Shown piece after piece: positions 6,727 through 13,954 of a DNA stretch of 17,794 nt. The stretch is from Betaproteobacteria bacterium (GTDB lineage Bacteria; Pseudomonadota; Gammaproteobacteria; Burkholderiales; Thiobacillaceae), in assembly GCA_020049245.1 (NCBI GenBank), contig JAIFLB010000060.1, positions 1 through 17,794 of the forward strand. Reading direction: 5' to 3'. Position 1 is the stretch's first letter. Every line of letters begins with the position of its first letter. The notes beneath the pieces were generated by a model, which was not told the origin of the DNA, did no database searches, and saw nothing but the letters and a program-made list of their open reading frames with translations. The position numbers were made by a program, and so were the translations under genes.

Positions 6727-9434
6727 CACATGAGCTCCTTGACGTTAAGCACCATCAGCACCGAGCCGTCGCCCATCAGCGCCGAACCGGAATAGCAGCC
6801 CAGGCCCGCCAGCACCCCGGTCATGGGCTTGAGGATGATGTCCACGGTCTCGCGGAAATCGTCCACCAGCAGACCTACCGACTCTTCGCCCAGGCGCACC
6901 ACCAGCACCGCCAGTTCGTCCTGGTCGTTGGCGATGGGGGGCGTGGCCAGGCCCAGCAGCTTGTTGAGGGATTTCAGCGGCACGATGCGACCGCGCAGTA
7001 CCGTGGCCATGGATCGCTTGATGGTGCGGATGTCGGTGCGCGCAACGCGCACGGTTTCAACCACGTTGTCCATGGGCAGGCCGAAGATCTGACCATCTGA
7101 CTCGATGATCATCACGTTGGTCACCGCCATGGACAGCGGCAGCGACAGGCGGATGCGGGTGCCGCGCCCCTTCTCGCTGTCCAGCGCGATGGCGCCGTTC
7201 ACCTTTTCGATGGCGGTGCGTACCACGTCCATGCCGACACCGCGGCCGGACAGGTCTGAGATCACTTCGGCGGTGGAGAAGCCTGCGGCGAACACCAGAT
7301 TCACTGCTTCCTGGTCGCTCAGGCGTTCCAGGGTGGTCTCGTCGATGAGGCCCTTCTCGTAGGCCTTGCGCTTCACCACTTCCGGATCGATGCCTTTGCC
7401 GTCGTCCTGGATCTCGATCACCACCCGGTCCGATTCCTGGGTGGCACGAATGGTGAGGGTGCCTTCGGACGGCTTGCCGGCGGCGCGGCGAACCTCCGGC
7501 AGCTCGAAGCCGTGGTCCAGACTGTTGCGCACGATGTGCACCAGTGGGTCGCCCAGGGACTCGATGATGTTCTTGTCGGCCTCGGTCTCCTCGCCTTCCA
7601 GCACCAGCTTCACTTCCTTGCCCAGTTTGCGCGAGATGTCCCGTACCAGACGAGGAAAACGCTGGAACACAAAGGACACCGGCATCATGCGCACCTGCAT
7701 GATGGCGTCCTGCATTTCCTCAGCGATGCGGTTGATCACCGCGTACTGGGCCTTGATCTCGCGCGACAGTTCGCGCACCCCGAACACCGTCTCGGCGCGA
7801 CCGGCAAGATAGGGCAAGGCATTCTTGGCGACGACGATCTCGCCGATCAGATTCATCAGCAGGTCGATCTTGGCCTGTTCCACCTTGAGGCTCTTGGGAC
7901 CGCTAAAGGCGTCTTCCGCGCGGCGGCCGAACTTGACGTCGCCTTCGCCTTCGCCGGCGGACTTCGTGTCTTCAGCGGGGAGCACCACCACGGGCGCCGC
8001 TTCAGTGGCCTTATGTTCTGGCGCGGCGGGCGCTGGTGCCACCGACTCGGTGCTGAAATGGCGATCCAGCCAGTCCAGCAGGGGGGCGGCCGATGCATCG
8101 TCCAGGGCCGCCGCGCTGGCGGCCTCCAGGCCGGCGATCTCGTCCTCGCGTTGGCACGCGCGCAGACAACCGCTCAGTGTGCTGATCACGGCCCGGACCC
8201 GTCCCATCTGCCAGGCTGCCTCGATGGGCAGGCCCAGGATGGCGCGCTGGGTGGCGACGAGGGCGGCCAGGGAAGCCTGTTCCTCGGGCGACATTTCCTC
8301 GGGCGACATTTCCACGGGCGACATCCGGGTTTCCGCGGCCGTGCATGGTTCGTCTTCGACGCTCGGCGCCATCGCAGTGACAGCGAGCCAGTCGATGGTC
8401 TCCAGGTTGCGCAGGGACTCGATGACGACGCCCTGGGCGGCGTGGTTGTCCGGCTCGAGTTCAAGCAGCAGCAGCAGCCAGCGCAGTGCGGAGGCCAGCC
8501 ACAGGTCCGGGTTGGACAGCTCAAGCATGGTGCGCGCCGCATGGGCGAGGCTGCCGTTGTCACCACGGCCCAGAGTGTCCAGGGCCTCGACGACGAAATC
8601 CTCGTATACCGGGCCGCCGTTGGGATCGCCCTGGGGCTGCACCAGGGCCAGCGCGGGAATGGCCACCCTGCGGATTTGCTCCGGCATGTAGCGGTAGTAC
8701 TCGTCCAGGTCGGCCCGGGATGCCGTGGTCAGGAGATGGAAATCCAGGATACAGCGGTAGGCGTCCACCTCCAGCAGCTTGGGCCAGGCCTCACGGGCAA
8801 CGACGCCGCCCCAGAGGACGCCCGGGGTCTGCCGCGCCTGGAAGAAGGGATCGTCGCCGCTGAAGAAGCAGCCTTCCTCAGGAGTGTAGGTCAGCCAGTG
8901 CAGCGGTTCGCCCTCGTGAGCAAGGCGGAAGGCGGCCATGCGCACCACTTCCGGCAGGGTTTCCAGGGGTGGCAACGCGGCCGGGGTCGGGATCGGCTGC
9001 TCGGTGGATGACGGTACGGCTAGAGGCACACCTTCCACTGCCGTGCCCGGCACACTGATCAACTGGCGCAGGGAGGCGCCCAGCCGCGCCGACTCCGCCG
9101 CGTAAGCGGAACCGATGGCGCCGTTCAGTTCGATTTCGTCGCACAGCATGCCGATGAAATCCATGGCGTCCAGCAGGCGGTCCGCAAGTTCCTGGGAATA
9201 GGCGACACGGCCCTGGCGCACGGCGTCCATCAGGTCTTCGCCGGCGTGCAGCACCCGGGTCATTTCCGGGAAATCGAACAGGCCGCTGTTGCCCTTCAGG
9301 GTATGAACGAAACGGAAAAGCTCCGTCATCAGTTCGGCGTCGGCCGGAGCCTTCTCCAGTTGCATCAGCTTTTCGCCGATGCCCTGCAGGAAATCCCGGG
9401 CTTCCGAAAGGAATTGTTCGAGCAGGGGAGTCAT
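6726..9434 (-). CDS. cheA: Chemotaxis histidine kinase CheA with unusual middle region
   Basis: A 902-residue sensor kinase. The N-terminal Hpt (P1) domain holds the phosphorylated H44 in FVHTLKGNSG. The dimerisation domain P3 lies at about 512-575. P4 ATPase motifs follow: N-box HIVRNSLDHGFE (about 630-643), G1 DDGKGID (about 676-682) and G2 GRGVGMDVV (about 728). The CheW-like P5 domain fills about 762-902. Residues about 150-510 hold no recognisable CheY-binding P2; they are a folded-looking segment (about 165-360) and then an acidic/alanine-rich linker with a small tandem repeat (MSPVEMSPEEMSPEEQ). CheA passes phosphate from ATP to CheY and CheB under receptor/CheW control. The start at 9434 lies 1 nt after the cheY stop; an in-frame ATG at 9464 lies inside cheY. 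The 3' end overlaps the STAS gene by 1 nt. Confidence 0.93.
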   Translation of the reverse strand: MTPLLEQFLSEARDFLQGIGEKLMQLEKAPADAELMTELFRFVHTLKGNSGLFDFPEMTRVLHAGEDLMDAVRQGRVAYSQELADRLLDAMDFIGMLCDEIELNGAIGSAYAAESARLGASLRQLISVPGTAVEGVPLAVPSSTEQPIPTPAALPPLETLPEVVRMAAFRLAHEGEPLHWLTYTPEEGCFFSGDDPFFQARQTPGVLWGGVVAREAWPKLLEVDAYRCILDFHLLTTASRADLDEYYRYMPEQIRRVAIPALALVQPQGDPNGGPVYEDFVVEALDTLGRGDNGSLAHAARTMLELSNPDLWLASALRWLLLLLELEPDNHAAQGVVIESLRNLETIDWLAVTAMAPSVEDEPCTAAETRMSPVEMSPEEMSPEEQASLAALVATQRAILGLPIEAAWQMGRVRAVISTLSGCLRACQREDEIAGLEAASAAALDDASAAPLLDWLDRHFSTESVAPAPAAPEHKATEAAPVVVLPAEDTKSAGEGEGDVKFGRRAEDAFSGPKSLKVEQAKIDLLMNLIGEIVVAKNALPYLAGRAETVFGVRELSREIKAQYAVINRIAEEMQDAIMQVRMMPVSFVFQRFPRLVRDISRKLGKEVKLVLEGEETEADKNIIESLGDPLVHIVRNSLDHGFELPEVRRAAGKPSEGTLTIRATQESDRVVIEIQDDGKGIDPEVVKRKAYEKGLIDETTLERLSDQEAVNLVFAAGFSTAEVISDLSGRGVGMDVVRTAIEKVNGAIALDSEKGRGTRIRLSLPLSMAVTNVMIIESDGQIFGLPMDNVVETVRVARTDIRTIKRSMATVLRGRIVPLKSLNKLLGLATPPIANDQDELAVLVVRLGEESVGLLVDDFRETVDIILKPMTGVLAGLGCYSGSALMGDGSVLMVLNVKELM
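8281..8325. repeat. 15-bp tandem repeat, three copies, inside cheA
   Basis: Three consecutive 15-bp units, tcctcgggcgacatt twice and then a diverged tccacgggcgacatc. They encode MSPVE-MSPEE-MSPEE on the minus strand. The unit length is a multiple of three, so copy-number changes would keep the frame. It sits in the linker between the P1/middle region and P3, where length variation is tolerated. Confidence 0.85.
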
Positions 9435-9435
9435 G

Positions 9436-9801
9436 TCAAGCCTCGCCAATGAGCAGGCGCACATGCACCAGCAGCTGCTCGGGTTTCGACGGTTTGATCA
9501 GGTAGGCGTTGGCGCCGGAGGCGTAGGCCTGACTCTGGTCGCTGGCTTCGGCTTCGGTGGAAATCATGATGGCGGGGGGCTGGGGAATATCATGGCCGCG
9601 CAGTTCGCGCAGGAAGCCATAGCCGTCCAGCTTGGGCATGTTGATGTCGACCATGTACAGGTCGTAGGCGCTCTGCAGCGCTTTCTCCAGCGCTTCGATG
9701 CCGTTCACCGCTTCGTCCACCGTGTAGCCGGCAGATTCGAGAATGGTACGGTGGAACATGCGAACGGTAGCCGCGTCGTCGACTATGAGGATGCGTTTCA
9801 T
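9436..9801 (-). CDS. cheY: CheY response regulator (first in operon)
   Basis: A 121-residue single-domain receiver. The phosphoacceptor is D52 in MVDINMPKLDG, the acidic pair is D8/D9, the switch threonine is T82 in ISTEAE, and the conserved lysine is K103 in LIKPS. All positions needed for phosphotransfer are present. The ATG at 9801 overlaps the cheR stop by 4 nt (ATGA), and cheA begins 1 nt after its own stop, so cheR-cheY-cheA look translationally coupled. Direct adjacency to cheA suggests it is the main phosphate acceptor. The output target (flagellar motor, pilus or enzyme) is not encoded nearby. Confidence 0.93.
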   Translation of the reverse strand: MKRILIVDDAATVRMFHRTILESAGYTVDEAVNGIEALEKALQSAYDLYMVDINMPKLDGYGFLRELRGHDIPQPPAIMISTEAEASDQSQAYASGANAYLIKPSKPEQLLVHVRLLIGEA

Positions 9802-10640
9802 CGTGGCTCCAGGGGCTTTTGGTAGACGATGGCTTCGGGAAACTTGCGCACCTTGTAAAGGGACGAGATGCGGCTCATGGACTCGGAATGCCCCAGCAGG
9901 ATGAAGCCGCCGGGGTTGAGCGCGTCGTAGAAGGTTTCCGCCGCTGACTTGCGGGAGACGTCGTCGAAATAGATCAGGAGATTGCGGCAGAATACGACGT
10001 CGAAGTTGCGGTAGGGGCGGGTATCGGCGCGGTCGGACAGGTTCACTCGGGTGAACTCCACCGCACTGCGCAATTCATCGCTGATCTGGTAATTCTCGCC
10101 GCTGCGGGCAAAGTGCTTCTGCAGGATGCGACCGGGCAGTTGCTGAACCGCCCTTTGCGAGTAGATGCCCTGGCGCGCCAGGGCAAGGATGCGAGTATCG
10201 ATGTCCGAGGAGACGATCTCCACATCCCAGTCGTTCAGCCCGGCCCAGTATTCGAGCAGGTAGATGGCAATGGAATAGGGCTCCTCCCCCGACGAGGAGG
10301 GAATCACCCAGATGCGGATCGGGCCGCTATCCTGCTTGCGCGCGGTGATCTCAGGCAGGATCGAATCCACCAGGCACTTGAACTGGTAGTCCTCCCGGAA
10401 GAAGTAGGTTTCATTCACCGTCATCAGGTTGGTGAGCTGCTGCAACTCCTCGCCGGAAGCCTGGAAACGCAGCAGGGTGAAATAGCTGCGAAAGCTGTCG
10501 CTGACAGTGGCCTCGATCCGCTCCGCCAGTCGCTTGTCGACGAAGTAGCGCTTGGTGCCGTCGAACTGGATGCCGGTCTTGCGATAAAAGAATTCCCTGA
10601 ACTTCTGGAAGTCTTCTTCGCTGATACTGATGTCAGCCAT
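9798..10640 (-). CDS. cheR: Chemoreceptor glutamate methyltransferase CheR
   Basis: A 280-residue methyltransferase of usual length. The N-terminal helical domain (about 1-75) contains the TVNETYFFRED segment typical of CheR. The SAM-binding domain shows SSSGEEPYSIAIYL (the glycine-rich loop region), SSDIDTRILALARQGIYS, and FDVVFCRNLLIYFDD. CheR transfers methyl groups from SAM to receptor glutamates to set sensitivity, opposed by CheB. No TPR or other C-terminal extension is present. It begins 6 nt after the HEAT gene and overlaps cheY by 4 nt. Neither receptor in the operon ends with the pentapeptide tether, so it probably methylates by direct recognition. Confidence 0.95.
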   Translation of the reverse strand: MADISISEEDFQKFREFFYRKTGIQFDGTKRYFVDKRLAERIEATVSDSFRSYFTLLRFQASGEELQQLTNLMTVNETYFFREDYQFKCLVDSILPEITARKQDSGPIRIWVIPSSSGEEPYSIAIYLLEYWAGLNDWDVEIVSSDIDTRILALARQGIYSQRAVQQLPGRILQKHFARSGENYQISDELRSAVEFTRVNLSDRADTRPYRNFDVVFCRNLLIYFDDVSRKSAAETFYDALNPGGFILLGHSESMSRISSLYKVRKFPEAIVYQKPLEPR

Positions 10641-10646
10641 GGAGGC

Positions 10647-11270
10647 TCATCCTTCGGCGATGCGTTTCAGGGCCAGGTCGGCGGCGAACTGGATATAGGG
10701 CTCGTCGGCAAAGCGCGCCTTGAGCCGTTTGAGGGGTGCGCCGGCGGCCGCAGAGCCCACCTCGCCGAGCAGATCGACGGCGGTAGCGCAGACGTTGACC
10801 TCTGCGTCGTGTTCGATGACCTCGATCAGCCAGGGCTCCACGCCGGGATGGCGCAGGGATTCCAGAATGTTGACGGCGAAGATGCGCAAGTCAGCGTCCG
10901 GGTCGGCCAGCAACCCGCGCATGATGGGAGCCACCTCGTCGGGCAGTTGTTGCATGGCCTCGATGGCCTCGTTGCGCAGGGAGGCATCCTGGCTGCGCAG
11001 ACATTCCACCAGGCCGGCCACGGCCGTCCCATCGCCCAGGCCGGTCAGGGTGGAGAAGATGATCTCCCGCACTGAGGCGTCATCCTCGCGCCGCAGACGT
11101 GACACCAAATCGCCCGCCGCCTCGTGGCAGTCGGCCAGGTCCCTGGCCGCCCAACGCCGCACCATGGGGTCGGGGTTGTCCAGTTCCAGCACCAGGCTGG
11201 CGCAATCACGCGGCATCTTGCGCTCGTCCTGGGCAACCGCATCGCTGGTTCGATTCTTGATGAAAGCCAT
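10647..11270 (-). CDS. HEAT-repeat protein of the chemosensory operon
   Basis: A 207-residue, all-helical protein built of about five or six HEAT-like repeats. Recurrent units resemble DPMVRRWAARDLADC, DASVREIIFSTLTGL, DASLRNEAIEAMQQL and DADLRIFAVNILESL, spaced about 30 residues apart in the style of PBS-lyase HEAT repeats. No catalytic motif is visible. Such repeats form curved scaffolds for protein binding. Lying between cheB (10 nt gap) and cheR (6 nt gap), it may bridge adaptation enzymes or receptors, but this is inference from position only. The start at 11270 follows an aggggaag ribosome binding site; an upstream in-frame ATG at 11447 lies deep inside cheB and is rejected. Confidence 0.82.
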   Translation of the reverse strand: MAFIKNRTSDAVAQDERKMPRDCASLVLELDNPDPMVRRWAARDLADCHEAAGDLVSRLRREDDASVREIIFSTLTGLGDGTAVAGLVECLRSQDASLRNEAIEAMQQLPDEVAPIMRGLLADPDADLRIFAVNILESLRHPGVEPWLIEVIEHDAEVNVCATAVDLLGEVGSAAAGAPLKRLKARFADEPYIQFAADLALKRIAEG

Positions 11271-11280
11271 GGCTTCCCCT

Positions 11281-12348
11281 TTAGCGGCCGGCCCAGACAT
11301 TGAGTTGGGGGGCGATCTTTTCCAGCGGCAACACCAGACTGGCGCCGCCGCGCTCGATGAGTTCGGCGGGCATGCCGAATACCACCGCGGTTTCTTCCGA
11401 TTCTGCGATCGTCCGACCGCCGCGCTTTTTGAGCTCGGTAAAGGCATCGGCTCCGTCGTAGCCCATGCCGGTGAGCATCACGCCCACCACCCGCGCCGGG
11501 TCGTAGTGCTCGAGTACCGAGCGGCCAAGCAGTTCCACCGACGGGTGCCAGAGAAACTCCCGGGTTTCCGGCCTGGAGATGACTGTTGGTCTGCCGCCGC
11601 GCTGCACGACCTGCATGTCGGCGCCGCCCTTGGCGACATAGATCGTGCCGGCTTCGATGGCCATCGGTGAGGCGGCTTCAACCACCCGAAGCAGGCAAAT
11701 ACTGGCCAGTCGTTCGGCAAAGGACTTGGTGAAGGCGCCCGGCATGTGCTGGGCCACCAGCACGGGCCAGGGATAGTCGGCGGGCAAACAGGGCAGGATG
11801 TCTTCCAGGGTGCGCGGACCTCCAGTGGACACGCCGATCACGACCAGGCCATCGCCGGCGACGCCGCGACGTATGGCGACCGGGCGCTGTGGCGGTTTCT
11901 CGCGCTCCTCGCGCAGGCGCTGCGCCAGTCCCCGGATGGTGCTGCCGCCCTTCAGTTTGGCGCGAGCGGCGGTGCGCACCTTGCCGACCAGTTCCTCGCG
12001 GATCTCGCCGATGGACAGGGAGATCGTGCCGCCCGGTTTGGCGATGTAGTCCACGGCGCCCAGGTTCAGGGCCTCGAAGGTGGCCAGGGCCCCTTTCTCG
12101 GTCAGGGACGAGACCATCACCACCGGCACCGGCCGCTCCACCATGATCAGCGACAGGGCGGTGATGCCGTCCATTTCCGGCATGTTGATGTCGAGGGTGA
12201 CGACATCGGGCTGGAAGTCGCGGTTTTCCTCCACGGCCTCCCGCCCGTTGCGCGCCTGGTGGATCAGGAAGTCGCCTTCCTCCTGAAACAGGCTGGTCAA
12301 CTGCCGGCGCATCAACGCCGAATCATCGACTACGAGCAGCTTGATCAT
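11281..12348 (-). CDS. cheB: Chemotaxis response regulator protein-glutamate methylesterase CheB
   Basis: A 355-residue two-domain enzyme of normal length. The N-terminal receiver holds the phosphoacceptor D53 (TLDINMPEMDG) and acidic pair D8/D9, and the linker runs about 125-165. The C-terminal methylesterase shows the catalytic triad in its usual settings: S174 in IGVSTGGPRT, H201 in AQHMPG, and D298 in LTGMGYDGA. It removes methyl groups from receptor glutamates and deamidates glutamines; phosphorylation by CheA activates it, giving adaptation with CheR. The start at 12348 follows the CheW gene by 19 nt, while an in-frame ATG at 12393 would overlap that gene. Everything needed for activity is present. 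Confidence 0.95.
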   Translation of the reverse strand: MIKLLVVDDSALMRRQLTSLFQEEGDFLIHQARNGREAVEENRDFQPDVVTLDINMPEMDGITALSLIMVERPVPVVMVSSLTEKGALATFEALNLGAVDYIAKPGGTISLSIGEIREELVGKVRTAARAKLKGGSTIRGLAQRLREEREKPPQRPVAIRRGVAGDGLVVIGVSTGGPRTLEDILPCLPADYPWPVLVAQHMPGAFTKSFAERLASICLLRVVEAASPMAIEAGTIYVAKGGADMQVVQRGGRPTVISRPETREFLWHPSVELLGRSVLEHYDPARVVGVMLTGMGYDGADAFTELKKRGGRTIAESEETAVVFGMPAELIERGGASLVLPLEKIAPQLNVWAGR

Positions 12349-12367
12349 GGCTGTGTTCCAGGTCGGA

Positions 12368-13930
12368 TCAGGCCGCCATCCGGGCGAGGTCATCCAGGTC
12401 GTTGCGCTCGACCAGATGGTTGGGGTCGATCAGCTGCACCATGCGCTTCTGCTTCTCCAGGTTGGCCATGCGCGCCAGCAGTCTGGCCTGATCGGCGGAC
12501 AGGCGCGGCGCCGGTTCGATGGCGGCCTTGTGGATCTTCAGCACTTCGGCCACCGAGTCGACGATGAAGCCGGTCCGCACGCCCTCGATCAGGAACACCA
12601 TGACGCGCTGTCTATCCGAGCGTTCGACCGTTTCCAGACCAAGCCGGCGGCGCAGATCGATCACCGGCAGCACGGCGCCGCGCAGGTTGATCACGCCTTC
12701 GACGAAGGGGGGCGCCTTGGGCACATGAGTCAGTTCCTCGGGCACCCGCACAATTTCCTGCACGCTATCGATGGGCACCCCATATTCTTCATTGCCCAGG
12801 CGGAATACCACCACCTGTTCGTCGTCGTCGTCGGCGTCGTCTTCGAGCTCGGCCGTCGTCGCCCGTTCCTCGTCATCACTCAGCTTGTCCACGGACTTCA
12901 AAGCCTCCTTCACGGATGTATGGCCGAACAGGTTGGCGGCGGAAATGATCGATACCAGCCGCTTGCCACCGTCGAGCCGGCAGATTTCGGAGATGTCGGC
13001 GAGTTCGCCTTCGCGCGCCAGCAGCGGGGGCATGACGTCCACCTCCGACTTGGCAACCCGCAGAACTTCGTTGACGTTGTCCATCACCACCCCTACCGAG
13101 GCGGAACCCAGGGCCACCACCACGATGCGGCTGTGCTCGTTGGCTTCCTGGGGCGGCAAGGCAAACATGCGGCGCAGGCTGACCAGGGGCAACAGGCGAT
13201 GGCGCAGGGTCATCACGCCGAGGACGTGGGCCTCCGAATGAGGCACGTGGATGATCTGCTCCGGCACCTGAACGATCTCCTGCACGTCCTCGATGGCGAT
13301 GGCGTATTCCTGGCCGGCCACGTCGAAGCTCACCAGTTGCAGTTCGTCGCTGGTTTCCTCTTCCTCGCCCGCCTCGCCGTTCGCCAGGCTGCCAGCCATG
13401 CCGGTGTTGCGGGCCACGGCGGCGATCTCGGCGAATTCCTGGGCGATCAGCTTGGCGAAATCCAGCACCATGATCATGGTGTGGCCGCCCACATCCTTGA
13501 TAATGCCGGACAGCAGTTCCGTGTTGACCGTGCTGCGGATGCTCTCGACGCCCTCGATGCGGGCGGATTCCACGCCCACCACGCTGGCGACCCGATCCAC
13601 CACGAAGCCCAGTGGCTGGCCGATATCGATCACCAGGGCGCGGGTGGCGTCGTCGTGTGCCCGCTCCTCGAAGCCGAAGATGCGGCGCAGCGAAATGATC
13701 GGCAGGACCTTGCCGCGCAGGTTCGACAGGCCGTCCAGGGCGGCCGGCGCCAGGGGCACGCGTACCACGTCCGGCACCCGGATGATTTCCTGCACCGGCT
13801 TCATGTCGACGGCGAACACTTCGTCGCCGGCGATAAAGGTGACGAACTGTTGGGTATCGGATTCCGCGCTGTCGAGGAGGTCATCCTCCAGCAGCGTGCC
13901 GTCCACCCGTTCCAGGGGTTCATTGCTCAT
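12368..13930 (-). CDS. Triple-domain CheW scaffold protein
   Basis: A 520-residue protein made of three CheW domains in a row (about 27-165, 197-338 and 372-510) joined by acidic linkers (about 186-196 and 350-371, the latter almost all Asp/Glu). Ordinary CheW is about 150-170 residues with one domain. Domains 1 and 3 keep the NLRG motif at the receptor- and kinase-binding surface (about 70-73 and 415-418). Domain 2 reads TLRH at about 241-244, losing the Asn and Gly but keeping the Arg. CheW domains couple receptors to CheA and form the rings of the array, so one polypeptide here could fill several ring positions. The ATG at 13930 has aaggag about 8 nt upstream. It is the second gene, 24 nt after the first receptor. 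Confidence 0.92.
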   Translation of the reverse strand: MSNEPLERVDGTLLEDDLLDSAESDTQQFVTFIAGDEVFAVDMKPVQEIIRVPDVVRVPLAPAALDGLSNLRGKVLPIISLRRIFGFEERAHDDATRALVIDIGQPLGFVVDRVASVVGVESARIEGVESIRSTVNTELLSGIIKDVGGHTMIMVLDFAKLIAQEFAEIAAVARNTGMAGSLANGEAGEEEETSDELQLVSFDVAGQEYAIAIEDVQEIVQVPEQIIHVPHSEAHVLGVMTLRHRLLPLVSLRRMFALPPQEANEHSRIVVVALGSASVGVVMDNVNEVLRVAKSEVDVMPPLLAREGELADISEICRLDGGKRLVSIISAANLFGHTSVKEALKSVDKLSDDEERATTAELEDDADDDDEQVVVFRLGNEEYGVPIDSVQEIVRVPEELTHVPKAPPFVEGVINLRGAVLPVIDLRRRLGLETVERSDRQRVMVFLIEGVRTGFIVDSVAEVLKIHKAAIEPAPRLSADQARLLARMANLEKQKRMVQLIDPNHLVERNDLDDLARMAA

Positions 13931-13954
13931 GACACTCTCCTTGGGTTCGGGGCA

